In this document: piece by piece, positions 1 through 18,694 of the stretch
How the letters are laid out: the number at the start of each line of letters is the position of its first letter
Numbering within the stretch: position 1 is the stretch's first letter
Source of the DNA: Isoetes taiwanensis
Taxonomy: Eukaryota > Streptophyta > Lycopodiopsida > Isoetales > Isoetaceae
Direction of reading: 5' to 3'
NCBI GenBank assembly: GCA_021234155.1
Contig: JAJEKV010000084.1
Span: 3,879,449-3,943,448, forward strand
DNA length: 64,000 bases
The notes under the pieces: generated by a model
Databases searched by the model: none
What the model saw: only the letters and a program-made list of their open reading frames with translations
Told to the model about the DNA's origin: nothing
Translations under genes and position numbers: made by a program

Positions 1-215
1 AATCTGTACGTGTTTATAAAAAAGAAGACACTTCCATGTTTTAGCCCAACTTTTAGGCAGCAAATTTTGTGACTTTTCAGTAGTGCTATCCCATAGGCAG
101 ATTACATCATCAAAAGTACCTATGATGAGATATTGGTAACGCAAATTTTATTCCAACAAAGAATGATTGCTGATGTTACAACACAAAAAAAGTGGAACTA
201 ATAACATGAAGAATA

Positions 216-6833
<6,618 letters not shown>

Positions 6834-7636
6834 TTTGTTTACAATCTCTGCATCTCACACGGTGCAAAATAATCTTTGGTTGCTCTTCTTGACCACTGGA
6901 CAGAGAAAGTAAGGACTTTACAATATGGACGTGATTGTTCTCAAACAGAACTTTGCAAAAGAGCATTCTAGATTATGTCTTAATGTCTTTTTGAACATCG
7001 TTATATAGCAATCAATATAAGACTACATGCAAAGCTCTTGTAAAATGATCTCCCACATGACAATAAAAACAAATGAGAACATAGACTAGATTGGATGTTA
7101 TGATTTTATGGACAAACAAACCAGATCCCGAGTTTGTTTATTATGTGCTTCCAGGACAAAAGGATCTTCTGCTTTTAGGATTGAATCTTCCAAAAAAATC
7201 TAGCCATAAGTAAGAGTTACATTCAAAATGCAATGCAGATTCTCAGAGCTATTAGAGCCCAGAAGTCTTCATGGCATCGTGCAAAATCCTTGTTTACTTT
7301 ATGCATTGATATGGTGATTAAAGTAAAAAAAGCAAACCGTTTAGTATAAATTGATACTCACCAGATTTGAAAATGGCAGCTAATGCAGCAATAGCTAAGG
7401 CGATTCAATTCGACTTAAGTGATGCCTAGCGGTTCCACAGATGCGGACGCTGTTGTCGTCCAGTTATCGTGAAGCCACATGCACTGCACACTCATGTCTG
7501 AAAAAGTCCCAACTAAATGCCTAAAAAAAATAGAATATGAACAGACCCTCTACATATCTCTCTCTTTATATATTTTATACCTTCTCATTAAAACAGTGTC
7601 CGATTTCTGTTCTCGTTTATTTTCTTTGAAAATTAT
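6834..7636. promoter_or_regulatory. Copine 5' flank / putative promoter and 5' UTR
   Basis: About 800 bp between the copine start codon and the 7.65-kb TIR element. It should hold the 5' UTR and core promoter by position. No clear TATA box or conserved element could be assigned by eye, and a further upstream non-coding exon cannot be excluded. Confidence 0.35.
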
Positions 7637-7651
7637 TAAAACATGACACTT

Positions 7652-8037
7652 AGGGTGATTTTCTACTATAGTCATAAAATACGACTGTCACATTGAGATA
7701 TGATAATAAGACATATAAAGTTGAAGTTGTTTTTCCACTATATGGTGTCATAAAATAAGACGCCATCAAAAGCTAGTGGAAAACTATAAAAAAATAAGAC
7801 ATGTCTTATTTTAATGATATTTTTAACATATGTGACATGTCTTAATTTCATACCAGGGGAAATCCCCCGGTATAAAATAAGACTCCATTCCCCTTAAAAG
7901 GAGGAACCGAACCTACCCAAACCTAAATGAGACATGTCTTATTTTTAATAGTAGAAAGTCATTTTTTTCTTATTTGCTTATGTGGCCCAATGAAAATAAC
8001 TAAAATATGAGACACCACTCTAGTGGAAAATCACCCT
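7652..8037. mobile_element. TIR element (MITE-like), 386 bp, with a 15-bp target-site duplication
   Basis: The left end AGGGTGATTTTC and right end GAAAATCACCCT are inverted copies; similarity continues to about 23 bp (TACTATAGT against ACTCTAGTGG). Flanks 7637-7651 and 8038-8052 are identical (TAAAACATGACACTT). The interior has repeated palindromes: AATAAGACATGTCTTATT at 7793-7810 is a perfect 18-bp dyad, and two further GACATGTCTTA copies lie near 7831 and 7930. No coding capacity. The TSD is longer than the 2-11 bp usual for plant DNA transposons, so the superfamily is unassigned. Confidence 0.75.
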
Positions 8038-8052
8038 TAAAACATGACACTT

Positions 8053-9840
8053 GTGCACTCATTGATTGCAGGGCATTTATGGCGGCCATTAATACACTCG
8101 AATATTTCATGAGTCGTGACGTTGACATTGGATTTGATGCTGAGCCAACTGGATTGTTTGAGGGGGTCACAGAGAACCAATCCGGCAGAAAAATGAAGCT
8201 CTTCAAAGATCTAAAAGCACTTCCAATGCAAACGCTGCCATAGCTACTCCGGCGGGAGTTTAAATTAGACCCTCAATGTGGTTGCAAGGCTCCTCTGATC
8301 TTTGCAATCTTTGTGGGCATTTTGTTCAGAGATTATATTGACCCTGTTACAAAATTAGAAGCCAAAATAGAGCCTCCAGAACAGAGATGGAAGGACAAAA
8401 ACAGAACGGCCTTGTGTGCTACGGATTATTTTTTGTAGTAGGAGTCCATGACTTTCTTCAGGGACATGGAGCGTTTGATCAACTAAGTTTAATTCATTTG
8501 AAGTCTAGTGCCATACACAGAGAGACAATCCAAAATCTGGTTTTTTTTTTTGCCCCCTTTTTTTTCTCACGGCGTGCTGGATTAGCTTCGCGATATAGCT
8601 ACAGATGATCTATGTTTCAGCTTATCTTATTTTTCCATCTGACTATGGCATTGCACAGATCAAAAAATTAATTTAATTTAATTTATGTCTATTGCTCACT
8701 TGGGCCTTGAGAGACCATGGAGCACATGAAACTTAGTTTTACAACTTTAGTATTAAGGAACGGTGTGCATCCACTGCCCTTATGTATGATCCCAATAACA
8801 TTGGTGGCACAGATAATAAAGAATAAAAATCGGCCACTTGGATGCCAAAGCTATTTCTAATATGTACATATTCAGGGCCATTCTTTTCTGTTGTAGATTG
8901 CATTTGACAATCTTTTGATGCTACACAGATCAAAATGGCCATTGTTTTATGTTATTGGTTGCATTTGCCAATAATGTCCAGCATTTTTCTCATCAGTATT
9001 AGATATCAATAGAGTCCTCTGTTTTGAAGAACCGAGTGGTTGGGCCCTTCCGGATTTGTCTTTGGCAATGAGTTGAAATATGAGAGCAGAGGGGTTCTTG
9101 ATCAAAATATGAGGTCAGAGGGGTTTCTGATCAAGATCTTCTGGGGCATCACCCTTTGCTTTTACGATGGGTCCAAATTCTCTATTTTTGAATAACAGAA
9201 AAACTCTTCACCCGAATGCTCAACTTATCGTTTTTAGTTTCTCCTCGAAATTTTTTCCATGGCATTATCTTTTAAGGCTCTCCTCAAATGCAAATGATTG
9301 CACTACGATATCAGAATTGCATATTTGGCCTAGCCAAACCACCTCTGGCACAAACCGCACCAAGGCTTCTATTTCTTTTCTTTTTTTTTTCTTGGTATCA
9401 ATTTCTACAAAAACAACCTTTTTTTTTTAATACCTAACGAGCCATTAGAATTTTTCATAACCTATTAATATATTAACTCTTGTCGCATTGTTTGAGATGC
9501 GTGTAATAAAGCTGCATAGTGTAGTCTTATTTTTTCTAGCTTCAGCCAGGCTAATACGTAGCACATTGGCCATCTTGTGGGCTCAACACGAAAGTCGTAT
9601 GCTTTACGTTCAATCCAGATGAAGTTTAAGTTTTATTTATTGAACGCTATGACAATTGTTGCTCCAAATGGCATCAAGACTTTGAGCCACACATCTGGAT
9701 AATTTTTTGGGGAGAGTTGCTTCTCTTGTGGTCACATCGCATAAATCATATTCCATTTTCCCTGGGACAAAGCAAGAAGCAAAGTGCCCTTGAAGCACAA
9801 TTTCATTATAATGGGAAAATTTTTAGTAAACTGGAATTTT
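8053..9840. other. Intergenic DNA, no gene recognised
   Basis: Mostly AT-rich sequence with poly(T) runs near 8540, 9380 and 9420. A plus-strand open stretch at 8007-8243 (containing CRAFMAAINTLEYFMSRD) begins inside the TIR element and has a plausible upstream acceptor (TTGCAG at about 8071), so it could be a lone exon or fragment. It matches no family I know. A variant TTTTGAT.A..AT.GAGG(T)CAGAGGGGTT motif occurs twice at about 9080-9130. Confidence 0.4.
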
Positions 9841-9849
9841 TTTATTATG

Positions 9850-10132
9850 GGGGTTGTATAGACCTTATGCAGGGGTTGTATACACGTGTACAGTACCCTG
9901 TATCATAGACCTTATGCAGGGGTTGTATACACGTGCAGTACCCCTATATCATACATATGTTGTGTACACCATGAAATATTTAGAAAACATATTTACTCGG
10001 TATCATACACCTTCTGCATGTGTTAGGTACACAGGTATGACACCCATGTATCATACATATATTTTTAAGATACATGAATAGATTTATAGACCTTCTGCAG
10101 GTGAGTAGTACACATGTATCATACATATGTTT
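9850..10132 (+). repeat. Imperfect tandem repeat, about 50-60-bp unit
   Basis: The motif ATAGACCTTATGCAGGGGTTGTATACACGTG-like recurs about five times in increasingly diverged form (9858, 9907, 10003, 10085 and others), each followed by a TATCATACATATGT-like tail. Only the first two copies are close to identical. No coding meaning. Confidence 0.75.
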
Positions 10133-10334
10133 GTAGCATACAAGCCTCAACCAGTCTTACATCCTTCTTTGGCAACTGAATAAATGCACCTACTGCTTCG
10201 CCAATGTTATCTGCACCCCAGCATATGATTGGAAGTTCAATAGATGGCACCACAGATTTCGTGATCTCTGTTGCTACATTCAATGGATCAACATCCTTGC
10301 CATGAAGGGTGGCTCTCTTTACCCCAAATGGCAT
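10119..10334 (-). pseudogene. Short coding fragment, possibly a SpoVS-like domain
   Basis: The minus strand reads about 70 residues of protein-like sequence (KDVDPLNVATEITKSV, then IELPIICWGADNIGEAVGAF) to a stop at 10119. The pattern P-x-x-VA-x-x-I ... GA-x-x-I-x-x-AV-x-A resembles the small SpoVS/Alba-like fold, where bacterial SpoVS has SPNSVAGAL ... GAGALNQAVKA. That is inference from pattern only. Upstream, the frame runs straight into the palindromic minisatellite, so the fragment is truncated or is a single exon disrupted by it. No partner exon was found. Confidence 0.4.
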
Positions 10335-10950
10335 GTATAATTTCCCTCGTTGGCGCTCCCCAAATGGCTCCATGGGGGGTGCCCCCGGGGGTATACCTGC
10401 CCCCCTCCCCCTCCCCCTCCCCCTCCAACCTCCCATTTGGGGGGTATACCTACTCCCCCTGGCAACCAACCGAAATGGGGGTATACCTGCCCCCCAGCAC
10501 CCCCCAAATGGTGCCATTTGGGGGGTATACCTACCCCCAAAAAAAATTTAAAAAAAAATAAAAAAAATAAAAAATAAAAAATTTTGGCGGATGTAAATGG
10601 CGCCATGGCGCCATTTGCATCATGGCGCCATTTGCATCCTCAAGGTGCCATGTGGGGGTATACCTGCCCCCCATGGCACCCCCAAATGGCTTTGAGGGGT
10701 ATACCTACCCCCTCTGGCACCCCCCAAATGGCACCCCAAATGGCTCCATAGCGCCATTTGGGGGGTATACCTACCCCCTCTGGCACCCTCCAAATGGCGC
10801 CATTTGGGTGGTATACCTGCCCCTGGCACCCCCCAAATGGCGCCATTTGGGTGGTATACCTGCCGCCTGGCACCCCCCAAATGGCGCCATGAAGCCATTT
10901 GAGGGCTCCAAATGGCGCCCCAAATGGCTCCATTTGGAGGTATACATGTG
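10321..10950. repeat. Palindromic minisatellite (CAAATGGCGCCATTTG / GGTATACC units)
   Basis: About 630 bp of C-rich tandem units alternating the perfect 16-bp palindrome CAAATGGCGCCATTTG (or half of it) with GGGGTATACCTGCCCC, itself centred on the palindrome GGTATACC, and TGGCACCCCC spacers. An A-rich block lies at 10541-10585. Open frames on both strands (MAPFGGC..., PPKWRHLGG...) are by-products of the repeat. Confidence 0.9.
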
Positions 10951-11275
10951 ATGAATGGCTCTAACAAAAAGACGATGCATATAGAAAGACTTACCTGGGT
11001 ATGGTGGTCACCATTTTGGTGTGAAAACTATTGGCGACTGGAGTATATGGATCTTGTAAGAATATTGCAAATACCTCAAAAAGAAGCGCCAAAAACCCCC
11101 GGGCAAACAAAATAATGTTACCTGAAAATAAATGACTGCAAGAAGCCGCCTAGAAGTGCCGATCGGTATGGAACCATCGAAGATCTTGCATCCGCCTATA
11201 GAAGGATCTATACAAGCGCCTAAAGAAATGATATGTCGAGCAGCAACAACAAATTTGGGATTTTAAATTTTGAAT

Positions 11276-11343
11276 TTCAAATTTGGGCGGGCGGAGGGCT
11301 TTCAAATTTGGGCGGGCGGAGGGTTTTCAAATTTGGGCGGGCA
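11276..11343 (+). repeat. 25-bp GC-rich tandem repeat, nearly 3 copies
   Basis: TTTCAAATTTGGGCGGGCGG followed by AGGGC or AGGGT is present twice in full and once in part. It is followed by a GC-rich tract (to about 11690) in which CTAGATGGCC.ATTGGAC.TAGCG-type segments recur imperfectly with GCCAGCGCC blocks. Confidence 0.75.
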
Positions 11344-11825
11344 TTTTTAAATTTACGCCCGCCTTCCACGAGCTTCGCCATACCCACCCGCCAGCGCCAC
11401 CTACATCCCTTTGCTTCCGCCCACTTCGCAATTTGCCGGCGCCGACTTCGCGCTGCCGGTAGCTGCTACTAGATGGCCTATTGGACTTAGCGACAGCGCC
11501 TGCTGCTAGATTGCCTAGCGCCGCCTACATCTCGCCTGCTTCCCCACCTGCGACCCCCCGCCAACTTCGGTTTGCCGGCCGGCGCTTCTTTGCTAGATGG
11601 CCCATTGGACCTAGCGCCAATGCCAGCGCCTGCAGCTAGATGGCCTAGCGCCTAGTGCCAGTGCCAGCGCCACCGCTTAGCGCCTTTGTTTTCATCACTC
11701 TAGACACTAAAGATATCAAGAATCATGAAGGCAAGTCTCTAAGGCAAAGGTAGGTCTTCTTTTACTTGATTTTTTAGTTTTCCTAGTCAAATAGCACCAG
11801 TTTCTTGAATATATGTTTGCTTGAT

Positions 11826-12395
11826 GCATATTGAGGATGCAAATGGCATGCATCCTTAGCATGGTCTGCTTTACTAAATGCATGTTGAGGAATGCAAATG
11901 GCGCCATGGCACCATTTGCATTCACCACCATGCATTTGGTCCAGATGCTATATCAAATGCATGCTGTGGATGCCTCATCATGTTTGGAAATGGCACCTTG
12001 AGGATGCAAATGGCGCTATGGCGCCATTTGCACCCGCAACACCAAAAAAACTTTCCAATTTTTTTTTTTTTTTTTTTTAAAGGGTGCTGCGGGTGCAAAT
12101 GGCGCCATGGCGCCATTTGCACTCTCAATGTGCCATTTTCAACCATGCTGAGGATGCAAATGGCATCCTTCGCATGCTTAAGAATGGCACCTTGAGGGTG
12201 CAAATGGCGCCATGGCGCCATTTGCACCCCCAACACCTTTTTTTTTTTTTGCTTTGGGGGTGCAAATGGCACCATGTTGCATCCTCAAGGTGCCATTTCC
12301 AAGCATGCTGAGGATGCAAATGGCTCCATGGCGCCATTTGCATTCACTAGCATGCAAAAAAATATGTTGAGGATGCATTCACCAGCATGCATTTG
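11826..12395. repeat. Array of GGCGCC-centred foldbacks
   Basis: Repeated GAGGATGCAAATGGCGCCAT modules. Perfect palindromes of 34 bp (12196-12229) and 30 bp (12093-12122) are centred on CCATGG between two GGCGCC sites. Larger inverted arms, GGCGCCATTTGCACCCGCA-type at 12020-12043 and 12082-12106, flank an A7/T20 spacer and would form a long hairpin. It shares its core with the 10.3-10.95-kb minisatellite. Confidence 0.88.
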
Positions 12396-14175
12396 GTCTG
12401 CTATAGCAAATGCACGTTCAGGTATGCCAGGAGATTTGCTGTGGAGTCACCTTCGTCCAGCTTGGTACCACTGAAGATTTTAGTCACGATGATTCAAAAT
12501 GCGGCTTACAACTTTGACGAAGAGGCATTTAGTGGGGCAGGATTTGACCTTCTTATGAATGTTGGCAAAGAAAAGCATGATCCTACTAATGGCGTTGATT
12601 CAATTCAAAGAACAAATTTAAGTAATTTAGCTTCATAAACAAATTTTCTTGATGTGTAAATTTGTCAATTTCAGAAGCTAATGATGCCCTTTTTCGTGTA
12701 AAATAGGTAAAACTTGCTAACTTAAGTTGCAGTATTTTTTTTTTTATTGTTTCCCCGATATTAATGGCGTGCCAATAAATGGCACTTTAGATGCATTTTT
12801 TTTGCTAAATGGCGCTATAATTGCTCAAAAAATCGTCATAAAATGGACTAAAAAGGATTTTCATCCCTAATTGGAATCACGAAATTTCTCATTTTAATGA
12901 AATTGTGCTACTTGCCTTTGAGAAATATTAGGTATTTTATTACAAATGCAAGGGAGTGGCATGATGGTGCTATTAAAGCAAATAGATTAGAGCAAATAGA
13001 TGAGGTGCATAGATTGTTGGGTTTTTTGCCAAGTCAGCCCTTCCCCGGGCGCCTACCTGAGGTGCCGGGAATTCATGTGTATATGTATATTTGTACAGCT
13101 GCCAACAGGCTTGTTGCTGCGACGGTTTTTCCCTCCTAAGGGGGGGGGGGTTTTAATCTGGGTAACAACGGGCTTGCTGCACCCATGTAATTTGGGTCCC
13201 ATAGGCCGATTGGCCTCCGCGGACGATAAAAGAACCTTCCTTCCTTCCAAAAGGGTCTATTACAACAAGACACATTAAGTTAATCAATAAATTCAGATAA
13301 AATTCTTAAGTTTTTAGCATGGCATGGCATAAGTGTGGGATATAAGCCTATGAGATTGGATGTTAATGCTGGGTCTAAAAACCCAAAGGTGTAGAACTAA
13401 AGAAATGTTCGCAATGGCCTTGGCAAAAGCATTGCAGCCTAAGCCACAAGCCCTGCAAATGGACAATCCAATTTAGCCAACCATTTTGGCACGACAATCC
13501 AGCCTCTTCCATATCTTCTTTTGAATTTGATTATAAAGATGTCCTTTAATTTGATTTACTTTGGCCCCATGGGTCGTTTGGAGCTTTCAAGAGAACACAT
13601 GTTCAAAGAATTCACTTTTCATCATTTCCATGAATTATGAATTATTCTCATTTATCATATTTTTTCTTCATCAACTTAATAAACTTACAACCTAATAAAC
13701 TTACGATGAGTTGGATAAATACCAAGATTGTTGAGTAGTGCTTGCTTGGCTTAAACTACTTTGGTTTCTACTGATGCCAGTACAAGCATCACACAAAATC
13801 CATCCCTATAAGCAAGTTATGACACATAATTTATCGTGATAGCCTTGATACGAATCCACCCTATAAGTAGAAAAAGAGAAATGTCCGCGGCGGCCTTGGC
13901 CGCTGTGACAAATTTCTTGACGAATTTCACGACATATCCTTGATTTTCATAAATTTTTGTAATGCCTTTGGTTAACATATTTGGCTCTGTATAATTTTGT
14001 ATATCATTAAATGCCCTTGTATTTTACATATTTCATATAAAGCCCTTCAGAATGGATGTATTTTTAGGGCAAGAATTTGACATCAGCAGTTTTCGTTTTT
14101 GAATAAAAAATAGAGCAAAGATTTAGACGTTCTAACCTGATGGAATCCCAGTGGAAAACCTAACTGGACCTCACG
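12396..14175. other. Intergenic DNA, no gene recognised
   Basis: An open stretch at about 12387-12638 (plus; NAAYNFDEEAFSGAGFDLLM and following) is protein-like but unidentified and has no start or partner exon. At 13030-13230 is a GC-rich patch with a G10 run (13141-13150) and GGCCGATTGGCCTCCGCGG. The rest is AT-rich. Confidence 0.35.
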
Positions 14176-14619
14176 TGCTTGAATTCGTTCTTTTTTTTTT
14201 TTTTTTTGAAGAACTGTGTCATCAATATATTAAAAAAATGGTAATGTTACAAAGCAAGTGAGGAGGAATGAGAACTGCCCCAAAGAGACAACGATACCTC
14301 GACACTCCACAACAAACTCACAGAAAAACTGCAACTCTACTACTGTACAAACCGACCATCACCATCTACAACACCCAAGAAGTCCCGTCAAATGGCAAAC
14401 TTCCGCTCTACTAATCCCGGGAACACCAGAAAGCTTTGAAATAGCTTGTACCTAAGTCGAGGAATCAAGGAGGCTGCAGGCTGCTGAATCCCCTGAAAGA
14501 TCCACAACCGTCGCCGCTTCCAAATCAGCCACACCAACCAAGCCACGCACAGATGCAAGGCTTGCTGCCGCAAGAGCGGCCAAGCACCAGGATACACATG
14601 AAGCAGCAACTGCTGGCTA

Positions 14620-17600
14620 GTCAATCTCATATGAAACAGAGCCCTGACCCAATCCTAGGCAGCTGCAAGTGAGGGCATAAAACCAGACAATGTTCCACAG
14701 TCTCACGATGAAGGCCACAACAAGGGTAGAGATGGCTCACACCCGGCCTAAACTGACTCACAAGGGCATTCACCCTTGATACAGTGGTGCACCACCTGCC
14801 ACAGAAGCACCCTAACCTTCGGTGGAGCAAGTGAGCTCCATGTCCACGTCCAAACCGAGCGCCATCGAGAACCCAGAAGCTGCAGAGACCACTTGCCTGA
14901 AGGGGGCAGAGTGTCATGAATAGCCAGCACCCAGTAACAAGACCGCACAAAACAAAAAGACACAACATCCAGATGAACCTTCCAAACCTGCACTACCACA
15001 TCATCCTGAGGGACTATAGGTATGTGTAGCGGAATACTCCTTACCACTTATTCCCAGATAGCCCGGTCACTCCCCCTCAGGCGAAAGTGAGCTCGAAAGA
15101 ACTCCCACGAAGCTAGCTGACCACCCCAATACCAATCCTCCAAGGTGAGCACAGCAGCTCGCATCCAACGGGCCTGCGTCCGAGCATGCACAGTGGCAGC
15201 CAAGGGCAAGTGCGCAGGGGATAGAGGAACCCACAAGAAAGGATAAGAGTGGTGATAAACTGAGGCATAATCTAGCTGGAAGAGCACACGCACATGATCC
15301 CAAGCCCGCAACATCCCCTGAGAAAAGGGGATGCATAGAAAGGCTGGAGACCATACAACAGTGCCCAGGACAAGTCCACATGCACAAACGGCTTCCCAAA
15401 CGCCACACAATAGCGAAAAGACTGCAACAACAGCGCCGCACCAGGAGAAGATGCTCCATCCTGCAGAGTGTTCCAAACAAACTTGGAGACCAACACCTTA
15501 CTATGTAGTGCCAAATCCAGAATGGCCAAGCCCCCATCCTCCCGGGGGCGGAGATACTTCCACCAAGCCACTTTAATAACCGCCCCTTCATCATCCCTGC
15601 CCCACACAAAATTTCGAACAATTTTATCCAAAGCCTGTATCTTACCCTCAGGAGCTAACATCGCAGATGATGTATACACATGAGTGCTACAAAGTACTGA
15701 CTTGGCAAGAGTGATCCTACCTGCCATGGACAACTTGCTACCCTTCCACCAATTGAGGTGCTTCTGCAACCCCTGCAAAATCTCATCCCACACCCTCCCC
15801 ATGGAAACATCCCCTCCAAAGGGAATACCCAATAGCTTAGTACACACATTACCTGGAAGCACCTTCCAAGGGAGTAGAGCCAAATAAGGGGAGGCGGAGT
15901 CAGCTGGGCCCATAATGACGGAGCATTTACCCCAATTCAGAAGAATGCCCGAGGCCAAGGAGAAAGTATCCAGCAAACCCTTCACATTCCGCAAATTCCT
16001 CTCTTCTGCCACCAAGAAGAGGAAAGTGTCATCGGCGAACCGGTTAATAATCTGGCGGCTACCATCCCGCATCCAAGCCCATCCACTACCCCCCTCCTCC
16101 ACCGCAGCCAAAAACAATCGGGACAAGGCCTCCGCCACAATCGTAAACAAAAAAGCGGGCCAAAGGGCACCCCCGACGCACCCTCTCGCCTAAAAGAAAA
16201 AGGCGGAGGGTTCACCCTGGCACACCACCGTAGCCCGTGCTGACCTATGCAGCTTCATGACTGTCTCTGTAAAGCGAGGACTACAGCCCAACGCTAACAT
16301 CATGGCAGACAAGAACTCCCAACGGACACTATCGTAAGCTTTGGCAAAGTCAAGCTTAAGATAGGCAATGCCTTTAACCTCGTTCTCTGGACCAATAAAG
16401 GCCCTCATAAGGCTGCGGCAACATTAGTCAAAATGTTCCTCCCAGAACAAACCCGCATCGCACCGCACTAATGGAAGAAGTCAACACCGCTTCAACTTCT
16501 GCCGGGGGCTTTCGCAATAATCTTGTACACAGAGGGACAACAAGGAGATAGGCCTCCAATCATTAATGGTAGAAGGTCGCTTAATCTTAGGAATCAAGGA
16601 AATGCATGCGGTATTCAAGATCCTATCCATTTGAGAAGACTACAAAGAACTCAAGATACACACGGTACACGGACTCACTAGCCCACTCCCAATAAGTCTG
16701 AAAGAACTCCACAGGGATGCCATCCAGCCCAGGAGATTTATCCTTGGCCATATATGGTTTAACAGCCCCCAAAACAAGCTCTTGCGTCTCCTGCTCATAG
16801 GGAAGAGTGCGTTGTGCAAAAAACCCTGAGAAATGAGCATGCACATACCTCTGCAAATCAGCAGGATCCTCCAAAGTCCGGCCATCGAGGCAAAGCAAGG
16901 GGCGCCATAGATGCTTGCATATTGCACGCCTAGCTGCTCAAGAAACACCGACGAACTTGTGTCCCCCTCCTTCAACCAGGTAAGGGCCGCCTTTACACGC
17001 GCCTCCTTCACTTTAACCTGCTCCAGAGCAACAATATGCTGCAACACTGCATTCTCCCTAATGCCATCAGAAGGTTGCGCCCGAATCTTCTCCAACTCTT
17101 GATAGGAACCATGCAACTCCTGCCGCTCCTGCTGCACACGCTGCCTACCAAAGACCTTGGCAAAACGCTTCACCCTGGCCAACGCAGTCACCATACCAGA
17201 CATACCCTTCAGAGATGAAAAGTATCAAGCCACAACTCCTGGCACTGGGCCGAGAAATCCGCATCAGCCAGAAGCCGGATGTTCAAACGGAACACCATCC
17301 TAGAGGGCCGAGAGGCAACCACACCCTGACTAGACAAAACCTGAGGGTAATGATCAGAAATGGAGGTAGATAGAATGTTACTCCAGCACAAAGAGGGCAC
17401 ACCATCCAGTGCGCATGGGGAAGCATAGCACCGGTCATGCCTAGCATACGCCCGGCCCGCACCAATCTGCCTATTACAATAGGTGAAAGACAAGTCCCTA
17501 GGGACCTCAACCAAGGCCAAATCCTGCAACAAACGAGACCACTGGTCCCTCTCAAACCCATGCACAACCTGGGTTCCAGAACCAGAGCGATTCTCTACTC

Positions 17601-17640
17601 GCTTTACCATATTGAAGTCCGCAGAGCAACACAGATCTTG
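14620..17640 (-). pseudogene. LINE ORF2: partial AP-endonuclease plus reverse transcriptase, frameshifted
   Basis: The endonuclease starts mid-domain at ADFNMVKRVENRSG (about 17620), continues through CNRQIGAGRAYARHDRCY and ends with SISDHYP near 17370, so the N-terminal catalytic half is gone. The linker has AALTWLKEGDTSSSVF (about 16970). RT blocks follow: KSPGLDGIPVEFFQTYW (about 16720), LDFAKAYDSVRWEFL (about 16340) and the catalytic RFADDTFLFL (about 16035). The thumb/connection has IRNFVWGRDDEGAVIKVAWW. A zinc-binding C-terminus CCGLHRETVEHCLVLCP lies near 14700. At least five frame changes occur between 14.6 and 17.6 kb. The enzyme would copy the LINE RNA at a nicked target. Confidence 0.9.
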
Positions 17641-18694
17641 GGGACCTGCACAATAGAATGAGCCAAATATACACCCAGGCCATTAGCCATAGAAACCAAG
17701 AAATCAGGCACCATCAGATCAGGAGGAAGATCCTGAATCTGGAACCAACATGGGATTTTAACCATTGTCAAAGAACTGGTGGACATTGCCGGAGTATAAT
17801 ACTGATACAACACATATGATTCACCCAAAGTATCCACCCTCCGACTAACCAATTGCCCACGGAAGACAGCCTCAAACATGATTATGAAGAAATTATTTGG
17901 TAGGAATTTCAAGGACTGATGCCTGGGCAAACCAATCCGCCTCAGATGTCCGGCAAGCCAAGAGCTAAACCTCCTCGTGCCCAATATGTAACCCGTGAAG
18001 TAGCCTAATATCGCAAATGAAACTAGATTCTCAATGGTCTGAACATGCCTGGTATGATCAATATCTATCCATGGAGTCTCTGGAAGAGCTGCCTGCAGGT
18101 CAACAGAGTGATGATCCTCCACAAATTTCAGAGCCTCTTGAACATGGGCAGTCCTACACTCCGGAGCCTTGCTCTTGATCCAATCTGAAAATCCCGGCCG
18201 AGTGATGCGAGCAACAATGTCATTGCTCCGCCAGGCCGGGCACACAGGAGTTGGAGCTGTCGCCCTGGCACCATGAGAGGTATCCAGGGGCACCCCAGGA
18301 GGCACATCAGCTACATGCACCCTAGAAGAGGGCGCATCACCAGCAAGTGATCCCTTCCTAAGCACAGGGGAAGAGGGCATCACAGATCCAGTTTCCAAAG
18401 GGGGCATGCTTGATGGAATCAAAAAGTCTCCAAAACACAATCTACTGGGGTCTCAGAATTATATTGAGAGGAAGAGCAATCCACATACCTCTCAACCGAA
18501 GGGGATTCCAAGAGCTCCCTCATCTCTGCCACCAATTGCATGCCACTTCCTACAGCCCGCGCCTCTTCATGCATGCCGAGACCCGCGCCCTTCCCCTTTA
18601 CTGGAGGATTCTTTCTCCTCGCCATCTCCCTTGGCTTCAGCCCCAAGCCATGAGGCTCAATCGATCCCCCATCAGCCTGTCTGGCAGGAGCCAT
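17604..18694 (-). pseudogene. LINE ORF1, nucleic-acid-binding (DUF4283-like), frameshifted
   Basis: Starts at the ATG at 18694-18692 (MAPARQADGG), six bases inside the 5' end of the element. It runs to about 18430, where the frame shifts, then continues to 17604. The second part contains IPCWFQIQDLPPDLMVPDFL, the W-x-x-I-x-x-LP signature of DUF4283-type ORF1/Gag-like proteins that coat plant LINE RNA. The C-terminal zinc knuckle expected in ORF1 is not present: the sequence passes directly into the endonuclease of ORF2 at about 17640, implying an internal deletion. Confidence 0.8.

Noticed and set aside
8007-8243. 78-codon plus-strand ORF as a gene
   Set aside because: Its start lies inside the right TIR of a transposon-like element and no family is recognised; noted only as a possible exon fragment.
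10309-10967. Several overlapping proline/glycine-rich open frames on both strands
   Set aside because: All are translations of the palindromic minisatellite, with no start context or similarity.
11716-12378. Open frames rich in MAPWRHLHP-type repeats
   Set aside because: By-products of the GGCGCC foldback array; they occur on both strands.
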